A stretch of 41,402 nt of DNA. It comes from Klebsiella terrigena. Its GTDB lineage: Bacteria > Pseudomonadota > Gammaproteobacteria > Enterobacterales > Enterobacteriaceae. Positions within the stretch are counted from its first letter, which is position 1; every line of letters starts with the position of its first letter. Positions 20,901 through 31,938 of this stretch are shown here, piece by piece. The notes beneath the pieces were generated by a model. The model did not search any database. It was given only the letters and a program-made list of their open reading frames with translations, and was not told the origin of the DNA. The DNA lies in contig NZ_BJNO01000032.1 of assembly GCF_006539725.1 (NCBI RefSeq), positions 1-41,402 of the forward strand. Reading direction: 5' to 3'. The translations under genes were made by a program, and so were the position numbers.

Positions 20901-20922
20901 AAAAAAAAGCCCGGCAGCGGGC
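20901..20922 (-). terminator. Strong minus-strand terminator upstream of tonB
   Basis: On the minus strand GCCCG, loop CTGC, CGGGC, followed by eight T. No minus-strand gene precedes it (yciI is on the plus strand), so it ends an unannotated transcript or insulates the tonB promoter. Confidence 0.7.
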
Positions 20923-21009
20923 ATTTTAACCCGCTGAGCATCTTTGCATTGCAGTCAAGGCCGGATTCACTTAACGTGATTCGCCCATTTATTGATAAGG
21001 AGCCTTGCC

Positions 21010-21306
21010 GTGCTTTACGTAATCTACGCTGAAGACATCGCCGATTCTCTGGAAAAGCGGTCGTCGGTCCGTCCCGCCCACCTGGCGCGTTTACAACTGC
21101 TACATGATGAAGGTCGCCTGCTGACCGCCGGGCCAATGCCTGCCGTAGACAGCAACGAACCTGGCGCTGCGGGGTTCACCGGTTCAACGGTTATTGCCGA
21201 GTTTGAATCACTGGAAGCCGCGCAGTCATGGGCGAACGACGACCCTTATATTGCTGCCGGTGTGTACCAGAACGTCGCGGTGAAGCCTTACAAAAAGGTA
21301 TTTTAG
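21010..21306 (+). CDS. yciI: YciI-like protein
   Basis: 98 aa from the GTG at 21010, preceded by AAGGAG and giving [16 protein letters not shown] as in E. coli YciI (98 aa). Dimeric alpha-beta barrel (YCII/ferredoxin-like) family with conserved His and Asp residues ([16 protein letters not shown]). Family members include chlorohydrolase-like enzymes, but the function of YciI is not settled. Divergent from tonB. Confidence 0.93.
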   Translation: MLYVIYAEDIADSLEKRSSVRPAHLARLQLLHDEGRLLTAGPMPAVDSNEPGAAGFTGSTVIAEFESLEAAQSWANDDPYIAAGVYQNVAVKPYKKVF

Positions 21307-21330
21307 GGCCAGCCGTCGTCAAAAACACAG

Positions 21331-21357
21331 AGGCACCGCATGCGGTGCCTTTTATTT
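21331..21357 (+). terminator. yciI terminator
   Basis: Self-complementary GGCACCGCATGCGGTGCC (21332-21349) followed by TTTTATTT. It lies between the convergent yciI and yciY. Confidence 0.85.
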
Positions 21358-21372
21358 CAGTACTTAGCGATC

Positions 21373-21546
21373 TCAGTACTCAGTGAAGACGAACAACAGG
21401 GAATGACGCTGTCGTTTCACCAGCTCCTTGCGGATGGCGAGGATGCGCATATTGCGGCGCGATTGGGCCTCCAGCCAGCGTGACTTACGGCGGCTCACCT
21501 GTCTTAGCATGCGCCAGCGCCCTACTTCCGTTCTACTACGCTTCAT
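21373..21546 (-). CDS. yciY: YciY, small basic protein
   Basis: 57 aa: starts MKRSRTEVGRWRM, contains RRKSRWLEAQSRRNMRI and ends RQRHSLLFVFTEY. It is the length and near-sequence of E. coli YciY, and in the same position between clsA and the channel/yciI side. Very Arg-rich (about one residue in four), no Cys, no membrane segment. Function unknown; nucleic-acid or ribosome contact is only a guess from charge. Divergent from clsA. Confidence 0.85.
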   Translation of the reverse strand: MKRSRTEVGRWRMLRQVSRRKSRWLEAQSRRNMRILAIRKELVKRQRHSLLFVFTEY

Positions 21547-21690
21547 TGCTACTACTCTACAAGTGAAAAACAGCCTGCATTATAGGCCTATGAATCCGGC
21601 TGACCAACGCTTTCGCTGCGTTTTTATTTGCCAGATGGATGTTGATGCGTAAACTCATAAAATAGAGTCATTCAAAAGGATTTTTCATCT

Positions 21691-23515
<1,825 letters not shown>

Positions 23516-23542
23516 GATTTTATTCCGGCCTCTGCTGGCCTG

Positions 23543-23580
23543 AAAAATGCCTGCCCGTTTAACGACCGGCAGGCATTTTT
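23543..23580. terminator. Bidirectional terminator, yciU / channel gene
   Basis: AAAAATGCCTGCC and its complement GGCAGGCATTTTT enclose 12 nt. It lies between convergent stops and works on both strands. Confidence 0.9.
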
Positions 23581-23582
23581 AT

Positions 23583-24431
23583 TTACCCGTCCGCCTGCTG
23601 CGCAAGCGCACTCCCGCAGGCGTTGCAGTACCGCGCGTTTTTATCATGAGGCCCGTGCTGACAGTTCTGGCAGATCCGCTGGCTGCGGCGATTCTGAAAG
23701 GCGGTGGTCATATGGGTCGTAATCAGCCCGGTTGGGATGGCGATAATGGAATAGCCGATTAATATCAGCACCGATGCGAGAATTCTTCCCAGCGGCGTGT
23801 GCGGCGTAATATCGCCATAACCTACCGTGGTGATCGTCACGATAGCCCAGTACACCGAAGCATTAAGCGTGGTGAATCCGTACTGCGGCCCCTCAATCAG
23901 ATACATCAGCGAGCCAAAGATAACCATCACAATGGCAATAAATGAGTAAAACAGTATCAGCTGATGGCGGGCGCTGACGATAGCAGCCCAGAAGATATTC
24001 AACGACGGCATAAAGCGCAGCAGCTTGAGAATACGCAAGGCTCGGATCGCACGCATCGCGCGCCAGGCAAAGACGTAGTTAATGCTTATTTCCGGCCACA
24101 GCCACATCACGTACAGCGGTAAAATCGTCGCTAAATCAATTAGCCCCCAGAAGCTGAAAATATACCTGAGCGGATTAGGCCAGCTGACTATGCGCAGGAT
24201 ATATTCGAGAGTAAAAACGACGGTAACAAACAGCTCCAGCCAGACGAAAATATGCCATTCATCGATGGTCAGGTGGTACTGAGTTCCCAGACCCGACTCG
24301 ACAAAAATAACCACCACGCTGAGGAGTGCAAAAATGCCGCACAGCCCTTCAAAGCGGCGCCCGGATCGCTGATGCTGATCGAAGAGCACATGAAATAGCC
24401 GCTGACGGGCGGCGTGAATATTGACAGCCAC
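23583..24431 (-). CDS. Voltage-gated-type potassium channel with C-terminal zinc ribbon
   Basis: 282 aa from the GTG at 24431, which has GAGG 5 nt upstream. Six-helix ion-channel fold: S1 about 29-47, S2 about 62-82, S3 about 95-112. S4 has a basic residue every third position (R124, R127, R130, R133, K136, R139), a textbook voltage sensor. The pore helix is followed by the selectivity filter TTVGYGD (201-207), and S6 lies at about 218-240. The C-terminus has Cys254, 257, 269 and 272 (C-x2-C-x11-C-x2-C), a zinc-ribbon pattern. E. coli has kch at this locus, a 417-aa protein with an RCK domain and no S4 array, so this is a different channel. Selectivity for K+ is inferred from the filter. Confidence 0.85.
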   Translation of the reverse strand: MAVNIHAARQRLFHVLFDQHQRSGRRFEGLCGIFALLSVVVIFVESGLGTQYHLTIDEWHIFVWLELFVTVVFTLEYILRIVSWPNPLRYIFSFWGLIDLATILPLYVMWLWPEISINYVFAWRAMRAIRALRILKLLRFMPSLNIFWAAIVSARHQLILFYSFIAIVMVIFGSLMYLIEGPQYGFTTLNASVYWAIVTITTVGYGDITPHTPLGRILASVLILIGYSIIAIPTGLITTHMTTAFQNRRSQRICQNCQHGPHDKNARYCNACGSALAQQADG

Positions 24432-24442
24432 GTTAACCTCAC

Positions 24443-24471
24443 AAAAAAAAAGGGCTGACCAGCGTCAGCCC
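24443..24471 (-). terminator. opp operon terminator
   Basis: On the minus strand GGGCTGAC, loop GCTG, GTCAGCCC and then nine T, 7 nt after the oppF stop. It is also just upstream of the channel gene, so it limits read-through into it. Confidence 0.92.
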
Positions 24472-24477
24472 CGGAGA

Positions 24478-25478
<1,001 letters not shown>

Positions 25479-25482
<4 letters not shown>

Positions 25483-26492
25483 AGCAGATCTCCCACCGGT
25501 TGAAAGCAGGCACGCAGGCGGCCAGGGGCAAACTCCTCCAGAGGCGGAGCGCTATTACAAATCTCCATCGCATGCGGACAGCGCGGCTGGAACGGACAGC
25601 CCTTCGGCAGGCGCAGCAGGTTCGGCGGATTACCAGGGATGGTTAACAGCGCATCGCCTTCGGCGTCCAGGCGCGGAACCGCATTCAGCAGGCCGATAGA
25701 GTACGGATGCGACGGATGATAAAAGACATCGCGCGCGTGACCGTACTCCATGGTGCGGCCGGCGTACATCACCAGAACTTTGTCACAGATCCCGGCGACC
25801 ACGCCCAGATCGTGGGTAATCATAATGATCGCCGTATTGAATTCGCGTTTAAGTTCATTCAGCAGGGTCATAATCTGCGCCTGCACCGTCACGTCCAGCG
25901 CCGTCGTCGGCTCATCAGCGATCAGCAGCTTTGGCCGGCACAGCAGCGCCATAGCGATCATCACGCGCTGGCGCATCCCGCCAGAAAACTCATGCGGATA
26001 CATTTTCATCCGCTTGCGCGCTTCCGGCATCTTGACCGCATCCAGCATCTTCACTGATTCTTCAAAGGCCTCGGCTTTCCCCAGCCCTTTGTGCAGCATC
26101 AGAACCTCCATCAGCTGCTCGCCGACCCGCATATACGGGTTCAGGGAGGTCATCGGGTCCTGGAAAATCATCGAAATCTGCTCGGCGCGCAGCTTATTCA
26201 GCTCACGCTCCGGCAGGTTAAGGATCTGCCGGCCGTTAAAGGTCGCCGAGCCGCCGATATAGCCGTTGGCTGCCAGCAGCCCCATCAGCGCAAAGGCGGT
26301 CTGCGACTTACCGGAGCCTGACTCACCTACGATGCCTAACGTTTCCCCGGCCCGCAGGTTAAAGTTGAGGTCGTTGACCGCGGTGACGTCGCCATCCGGC
26401 GTTTTAAAGGTCACGCGGAGATCTTTAACATCCAGCAGCAGCCCGGATTGTTGCTGCGCCTGCGGCGCTTTTGCCGTTTCAATTATGCTCAT
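25479..26492 (-). CDS. oppD: OppD, oligopeptide ABC importer ATPase
   Basis: 337 aa, the E. coli length. Walker A GESGSGKSQT, signature FSGGMRQR, Walker B LLIADEPTTALD and H-loop MITHD are present. The C-terminal CPFQPRCPHAMEIC is the oligopeptide-ATPase Cys cluster. Second ATPase of the heterodimer with OppF; 11 nt after oppC. Confidence 0.97.
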
Positions 26493-26503
26493 GACGGCGC
26501 TCC

Positions 26504-27412
26504 TTAGCGGTCTTTCGGGTCGAGGGCATCACGCAGGCCATCGCCGATAAAGTTAAAACAGAACAGCGTTACCACCAGGAAACCCGCAGGAAACAGCAGC
26601 AGCCACGGCGACACTTCCATTGAGTTTGCGCCATCGCTCAGCAGCGCTCCCCAGCTGCTGAGCGGCTCCTGAGTACCCAGACCGAGGAAGCTCAGGAAGG
26701 ATTCGAACAGGATCATGCTCGGCACCAGCAGCGAGGCATACACCACCACCACGCCCAGGACGTTAGGCACGATGTGACGCGTCACGATACTGAAGGTCGA
26801 GACGCCGCCGACCTGGGCCGCTTCGATAAACTCTTTGCGCTTCAGGCTCAGCGTCTGGCCGCGCACGATACGCGCCATATCCAGCCAGGAAACCATCCCG
26901 ATGGCGACGAAGATCAGCAGTATGTTCTGGCCAAAGAAGGTCACCAGCAGGATGACGAAGAACATAAACGGGAAGGAGTTGAGGATCTCCAGCAGACGCA
27001 TCATGACGGAGTCGACCTTACCGCCGAGATAGCCGGAAAGCGAGCCGTAGAGCGTACCGAGGATCACCGCCACCAGCGCGGCGGCAACGCCAACCATCAG
27101 CGAGATACGCCCACCGATAGCAACGCGCACCAGCAGGTCGCGACCGGATGAGTCGGTACCGAAGTAGTGACTGGACGCCGTATCAGGCGCGCTGGACATC
27201 ATGCCCCAGTCGGTGTCGTAGTAGGAAAACTGCGACACCATCGGCGCAATGGTCACGAACAGTGCGATAACGATCAGCACCACCAGGCTGGCCACGGCCG
27301 CGCGGTTATGCATAAAGCGGCGGCGGGCATCTTGCCACAGGCTACGCCCTTCGACTTCCAGCTTTTCACTGAAGTTCTCCAGCGCCTCGTTGTTTTTCTT
27401 ACTTAACATCAT
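26504..27412 (-). CDS. oppC: OppC, oligopeptide permease
   Basis: 302 aa from the ATG at 27412 (MMLSKKNNEALENFSEK), the E. coli length; the frame is open 18 nt further up. Inner-membrane BPD-type permease with about six helices and the cytoplasmic EAA loop (EFIEAAQVGGVSTFSIVTRH), which docks on OppD/OppF. Near-identical to the enterobacterial consensus. Confidence 0.97.
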   Translation of the reverse strand: MMLSKKNNEALENFSEKLEVEGRSLWQDARRRFMHNRAAVASLVVLIVIALFVTIAPMVSQFSYYDTDWGMMSSAPDTASSHYFGTDSSGRDLLVRVAIGGRISLMVGVAAALVAVILGTLYGSLSGYLGGKVDSVMMRLLEILNSFPFMFFVILLVTFFGQNILLIFVAIGMVSWLDMARIVRGQTLSLKRKEFIEAAQVGGVSTFSIVTRHIVPNVLGVVVVYASLLVPSMILFESFLSFLGLGTQEPLSSWGALLSDGANSMEVSPWLLLFPAGFLVVTLFCFNFIGDGLRDALDPKDR

Positions 27413-27426
27413 GGCGAACCCCGGCC

Positions 27427-28347
27427 TCAATAGCGAATCTTCGGATCGATAACGGCATACAGCACATCAACAATCGCGTTAAACAGAATGGTCAGCGCGC
27501 CGACCAGAATCGTCAGGCTGAGTACCAGGGAGTAGTCGCGGTTAAGCGCGCCGTTGACGAACAGCTGGCCGATCCCCGGGAGACCGTAGATAGTCTCGAT
27601 AACCATCGAGCCGGTGATAATGCCAACGAACGCCGGGCCCATATAGGAGAGGACGGGCAGCAGCGCAGGCTTCAGCGCGTGGCGCAGGATGATACGATGC
27701 ATCGGCAGCCCCTTCGCCCGCGCGGTGCGGATAAAGTTAGAGTGCAGAACTTCAATCATCGAACCACGGGTGATACGCGCGATACTGGCAATATAGGCGA
27801 GCGACAGCGCCACCATCGGCAGGATCATAAACTTCAGCGCCCCGCCGTTCCAGCCACCGCCGGGTAGCCAGTGCAGGGTGATAGCAAAAATCATCACCAG
27901 CAGCGGCGCGACTACGAAGCTGGGTATGACGACGCCGGTCATTGCCACCCCCATCACCGCATAGTCCCATTTGGTGTTTTGCTTGAGGGCCGCAATAACG
28001 CCGGCACTCACGCCGAGAACCACCGCCAGCAGGAAGGCGGCAAAGCCTAATTTGGCGGAGACCGGGAAGCTTGATGCCACCAGATCGTTCACCGAATAGT
28101 CTTTATATTTAAAAGAAGGACCGAAATCACCGTGCGCCAGCTGCTTCAGATAATTGAAGTACTGGGTCATGATGGGGTCATTTAAATGATATTTTGCTTC
28201 AATATTCGCCAGCACTTCTGGCGGCAGCGTACGTTCGCCGGTAAAAGGACTTCCCGGCGCAAGGCGCATCATGAAGAAAGAGATAGTTATAAGAATAAAC
28301 AGCGTCGGAATCGCTTCCAGACAGCGACGAAAAATAAATTTTAACAT
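27427..28347 (-). CDS. oppB: OppB, oligopeptide permease
   Basis: 306 aa from the ATG at 28347 (MLKFIFRRCLEAIPTLF), as in E. coli; upstream in-frame codons belong to the oppA-oppB spacer. Six-helix permease with EAA-type loop FIRTARAKGLPMHRIILRHA. Forms the translocation pore with OppC. Separated from oppA by an 84-nt spacer holding a stable hairpin. Confidence 0.97.
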   Translation of the reverse strand: MLKFIFRRCLEAIPTLFILITISFFMMRLAPGSPFTGERTLPPEVLANIEAKYHLNDPIMTQYFNYLKQLAHGDFGPSFKYKDYSVNDLVASSFPVSAKLGFAAFLLAVVLGVSAGVIAALKQNTKWDYAVMGVAMTGVVIPSFVVAPLLVMIFAITLHWLPGGGWNGGALKFMILPMVALSLAYIASIARITRGSMIEVLHSNFIRTARAKGLPMHRIILRHALKPALLPVLSYMGPAFVGIITGSMVIETIYGLPGIGQLFVNGALNRDYSLVLSLTILVGALTILFNAIVDVLYAVIDPKIRY

Positions 28348-28397
28348 TGCCCGTACCTTCTGGCGTGTGCCTATCGTATGCGATGAATTCAGACACG

Positions 28398-28422
28398 GTG
28401 GGGCAAGCGATGCCTGCCCCAC
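28398..28422 (-). terminator. oppA-oppB intercistronic hairpin
   Basis: GTGGGGCA / TGCCCCAC stem with a 9-nt loop in the oppA-oppB spacer. No T-run follows. Such hairpins protect and over-accumulate the oppA part of the message relative to oppBCDF. Confidence 0.65.
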
Positions 28423-28431
28423 GTCTTGCCA

Positions 28432-30063
28432 TTAATGTTTGATAATATACAGGTTTTTAACGTAGATATTATCTAACGGGTCTTTACCGGTATAGCCGCC
28501 TACCCACGGTTTAACCAGACGGGCGTTGACGTAATAGAAGACCGGCACAATGACGGAGTCTTTATCCAGCTGCTGCTCTGACTGTGCATACAGATCTGCG
28601 CGTTTGGCGTCATCATTGGTTTGCAGCGTTTCAGCGATAATTTTATCGAACGCCGGGCTCTTATAGTGCGAGGTGTTGTTTGAGCTGTCGCTCAGCATGG
28701 TATTGAGGAATGAGGTGGGTTCGTTGTAGTCGGCACACCAGCCCGCACGCGCCACGTCAAAGGTACCCTGATGGCGGTTATCGAGGAAGGTTTTCCATTC
28801 CTGATTTTCCAGCTTCACGTTGGCGCCCAGGTTTTTCTTCCAGATGGATGCCACGGCAATGGCCAGCTTTTTATGCAGATCGGACGTGTTGTACAGCAGG
28901 TTAAAGGTCAGCGGTTTATCCGCGGTATATCCGGCTTCAGCCAGCAGTTTTTTCGCTTCTTCGTTACGCTTATCCTGAGTCCAGGTAAACCATTCTGGTT
29001 TAACGACCTTCATGCCGTCGGTATAAGGCGGGGTGTAGCTGTATGCCGGCAGATCGCCCTGGTTCTTCACTTTATTAACGATAATGTCGCGGTCCAGCGC
29101 CATCTTCAGCGCGGTACGCACGCGGACGTCGGTAAACGGCGCTTTCTGGTTGTTAATTTCGTAGTAGTAGGTGCAGAGATACGGATCGACGTGAACTTCT
29201 TTCGGGATCTCTTTTTTCAGCTTCTGGAACAGCTCAATCGGCATATTGTTATAGGTCATGTCGATTTCGCCGCTGCGGTAGCGGTTAACGTCGGTGACTT
29301 CTGAAGAAATAGGCAGATAGGTTACCTTGTTAATAACGGTTTTCGCGTTATCCCAGTACTGAGTATTACGCTCAAGAACGATACGTTCGTTAACGACCCA
29401 GTCCTTCAGCTTATAGGCGCCGTTGGTGACAATATTGGCCGGCTGAGTCCATTTCTCACCATATTTTTCAATAGCCGCTTTTGGCACCGGTGAAACGGAC
29501 GGGTGCACCAGCAGTTTATAGAAATAAGGAACCGGCTCGCTCAGAGTAACCTGGAAAGTTTTATCGTCGAGCGCTTTAACGCCCAGATCGGTGATTGGTT
29601 TTTTGCCGGCGATAATTTCATCAACGTTGGCAACGTGGCCATACTGCAGATAGCTCGCGTACGGTGAGGCGGTTTTCGGATCGGACAGGCGCTGCCAGCT
29701 ATAAACGAAATCTTGTGCGGTTACCGGCGTGCCGTCGGACCATTTAGCGTCTTTACGCAGATGGAAGGTCCAGACTTTAAAATCTTTATTATCCCAGGAT
29801 TCGGCAACCCCAGGAATCGGGTGGCCCTGAATATCGCCAATCACTAAACCTTCAAACAGGTCGCGGTTAATGTTGGATTCAGGAACACCTTCAATTTTGT
29901 GCGGATCCAGAGATTGAACCTCTGCTCCGTTATTACGTACCAGCGATTGTGAATCCGCCAGCTGCACCCCTGCAGGTACATCTGCTGCCATAGCAACGTT
30001 CGCCGTAAATAGCGCAGAGAAAATCCCCGCGGCTACCAGATTTTTTTTGGTGATGATGGTCAT
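28432..30063 (-). CDS. oppA: OppA, periplasmic oligopeptide-binding protein
   Basis: 543 aa, the E. coli length. Sec signal peptide (1-26, cleaved after NVAMA) and family 5 solute-binding fold. Signature segments include SLDPHKIEGVPESN, WTFHLRKDAKWSDGTPVTA and CADYNEPTSFLNTM. Binds 2-5-residue peptides and hands them to OppBC. First gene of oppABCDF. The leader just before ATG, GGAGTAACAACACA, contains an A/C-rich stretch complementary to the G/U-rich seed of the GcvB sRNA, a known repressor of oppA. Confidence 0.98.
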   Translation of the reverse strand: MTIITKKNLVAAGIFSALFTANVAMAADVPAGVQLADSQSLVRNNGAEVQSLDPHKIEGVPESNINRDLFEGLVIGDIQGHPIPGVAESWDNKDFKVWTFHLRKDAKWSDGTPVTAQDFVYSWQRLSDPKTASPYASYLQYGHVANVDEIIAGKKPITDLGVKALDDKTFQVTLSEPVPYFYKLLVHPSVSPVPKAAIEKYGEKWTQPANIVTNGAYKLKDWVVNERIVLERNTQYWDNAKTVINKVTYLPISSEVTDVNRYRSGEIDMTYNNMPIELFQKLKKEIPKEVHVDPYLCTYYYEINNQKAPFTDVRVRTALKMALDRDIIVNKVKNQGDLPAYSYTPPYTDGMKVVKPEWFTWTQDKRNEEAKKLLAEAGYTADKPLTFNLLYNTSDLHKKLAIAVASIWKKNLGANVKLENQEWKTFLDNRHQGTFDVARAGWCADYNEPTSFLNTMLSDSSNNTSHYKSPAFDKIIAETLQTNDDAKRADLYAQSEQQLDKDSVIVPVFYYVNARLVKPWVGGYTGKDPLDNIYVKNLYIIKH

Positions 30064-30814
30064 TGTGTTGTTACTCCACTCATTATAATTACTGGCTATT
30101 TAACCAGCCTCTTTTTTTCCCTTATTCGGGATTCTGTACAGTGCAGGAGTTTTTGCTGCTGTCAGACTTTACTGCTTGCTATCACCGACTTATTTATTAC
30201 GACCGCTCAAACGGCAGCCTTGACGTCGATTCTTTACCCCCCTGTCCTGGGGCGGCTTTGACGCAACGAGTTATTTAATAATAATTCTCATTTACGTCTG
30301 TTATTCAGTGAGCGATAACGCCGGAAAGTACCAAAAGGCTTTCTCATCCGCCAATGCAATTTGCAAATATGTTACCGGATTCTCTTTTATTGCCCCTGCC
30401 GCGGCAGGACTCTGCCGGTCACTTCCGCGCGAGGAGCACTAAAGTAGTTATTTATCATTTACATACAAAAAATATGTCGTTCCGCATGCCGCCAAAGGGT
30501 GAAAAGGCGCTTTTTTGTACGAAAATTTAACAATCGGTTATTATTTAGCACATTCATCTGCCGCTGTTATGAAATTACTAATATCATTTCAATTATCTGA
30601 CGGCAAGCACCAGAGAATGATGTGAAGAAAATAACAGTGGTGGCGGTGCGGAAAAGAGAGGGAAGAACGCGGAGAAAACATCTAACAAATTGATATTAAA
30701 AGAAATAAAACATCATCACGGAAAGTTATTCTTCTCGTCTATATCCGCTTTATTGATATGTTTTGCTAATAATAGAGCAAGCGCGGAGCCTCAGGCCCCG
30801 CGCAACGCGGTACA
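30064..30814 (-). promoter_or_regulatory. Long intergenic region between ychE and oppA
   Basis: About 750 nt without a convincing gene. The oppA-proximal 30 nt hold the Shine-Dalgarno and CAACACAA, a plausible GcvB pairing site. The middle is AT-rich and includes a TGAAAT/ATTTCA inverted pair (30570-30591). The opp promoter must lie here, but I could not fix its -35/-10. The ychE-proximal end holds the ychE hairpin. A 71-codon plus-strand frame at 30063-30278 looks non-coding. Confidence 0.55.
30781..30803 (-). terminator. ychE terminator-like hairpin
   Basis: On the minus strand GCGCGGGGCC, loop TGA, GGCTCCGCGC (one G-U pair), starting 11 nt after the ychE stop, followed by a weak T-rich run TTGCTCTATTATT. 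Confidence 0.6.
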
Positions 30815-31462
30815 TCAGACCAGAAGACCCGGGAAAAGCGTCTTCAGACCGGTAACGATAAACTCAATCCCGAGTGCCATCAGCAGCAGCCCCATAATAC
30901 GCGTTATCACGTTAATCCCGGTTTGCCCAAGCAGGCGAACGAGCCACGGTGCCATGCGGAAAATCCCCCAGCAGCACAAGGCAAACAGCGCAATCGCCAC
31001 CGAGAAGCCAAAGAGGTGGGCAACGGTGTGGTAACGCGTTCCCCAAACAATGGTGGAACTAATCGCCCCTGGGCCGGCCATCAGCGGTAATGCCAGCGGC
31101 ACTACGCCAATGCTTTCGCGGATAGCCGTCTCTGACTTTTCCTGCTTATTCTGTTTGTCTTCCCCGAGCTTGCCGCTAATCATCGACATCGCGATGGTGA
31201 CGACGAGGATCCCCCCGGCAATACGGAATGAATCAATGGAGATACCGAAGATTTGTAAAATACCGTCTCCGAGGAACAGCGAGGTCAGCAGGATAATGGC
31301 GACGGATAGGTTCGCCGTCAGGTTGGTCTTGTTACGGATCGCCGCACTCTGGTAGCTGGTCATACTAATGAAGACCGGAATGATGCCAACCGGGTTAACC
31401 AGTGCAAATAACCCGATGAAAAACTTGAAATAAGCTGAAAAATCAAACAACGGTAGAGTCAC
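30815..31462 (-). CDS. ychE: YchE, MarC/UPF0056 membrane protein
   Basis: 215 aa, the E. coli length. Six membrane segments typical of the MarC family; conserved stretches include FALVNPVGIIPVFISMT near the N-terminus and AGPGAISSTIVW in the middle. The family was named for the mar locus but antibiotic export has not been shown; function unknown. Divergent from adhE with a 476-nt shared upstream region. Confidence 0.93.
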   Translation of the reverse strand: MTLPLFDFSAYFKFFIGLFALVNPVGIIPVFISMTSYQSAAIRNKTNLTANLSVAIILLTSLFLGDGILQIFGISIDSFRIAGGILVVTIAMSMISGKLGEDKQNKQEKSETAIRESIGVVPLALPLMAGPGAISSTIVWGTRYHTVAHLFGFSVAIALFALCCWGIFRMAPWLVRLLGQTGINVITRIMGLLLMALGIEFIVTGLKTLFPGLLV

Positions 31463-31938
31463 AGTGCGCTCCGCAGCATCATTAAATATGGCTGTTGACA
31501 GTGGGTGTCATAAAATATTCGCGCAGAAGATACGCTTTTTAACAGCATAATTCATCTCAAAAATGCATAGCTTAGTGATAAAGTGTGTATGTTATATACT
31601 TGTTTCTTTTAGACGTTTTATTCATTTATTCAGCATACCTTTTCATTACACTTGATCTAAGCGCTCATAAAATAGCCTGCTGAAAGGTGTCAGCTTGACA
31701 TAAAATTGATCTAAATCACATAAATCGTACTCAGAAGTGAGTAATCTTGTTCACACCAAAGAGTGCAAGCCGGCAGTACCTGAGGATAAAGAAATAAAGC
31801 TTCTTTAGTAAATCGGTGAAGTCAGCAGAGCAAAATTCGATACGTTAACATTTAGATGCAAGCTATTAACCGCCTGTCTATACTGTCGAATCGAGCTACT
31901 GATTTACTAAAAAAGTTTAACATTATCAGGAGAGCATT
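31463..31938 (+). promoter_or_regulatory. adhE promoter and structured leader
   Basis: 476 nt between divergent ychE and adhE. TTGACA at 31695-31700, an 18-nt spacer and CATAAA at 31719-31724 form a likely promoter. TTGAT-CTAA-ATCAC (31706-31719) matches the FNR consensus at 9 of 10 positions and also resembles a CRP site (TCACA at 31716-31720). A long leader follows, including a TAAAGAA/TTCTTTA stem (31787-31807), before the Shine-Dalgarno AGGAGAG. E. coli adhE likewise has a long leader processed by RNase III. Confidence 0.55.

Noticed and set aside
30063-30278. 71-codon plus-strand frame in the oppA leader region
   Set aside because: Antisense to the oppA leader, non-ATG start, no Shine-Dalgarno, no family match.
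30570-30591. TGAAAT/ATTTCA inverted repeat in the opp upstream region as an operator
   Set aside because: Six-base arms in AT-rich DNA are expected by chance and no known regulator motif fits well.
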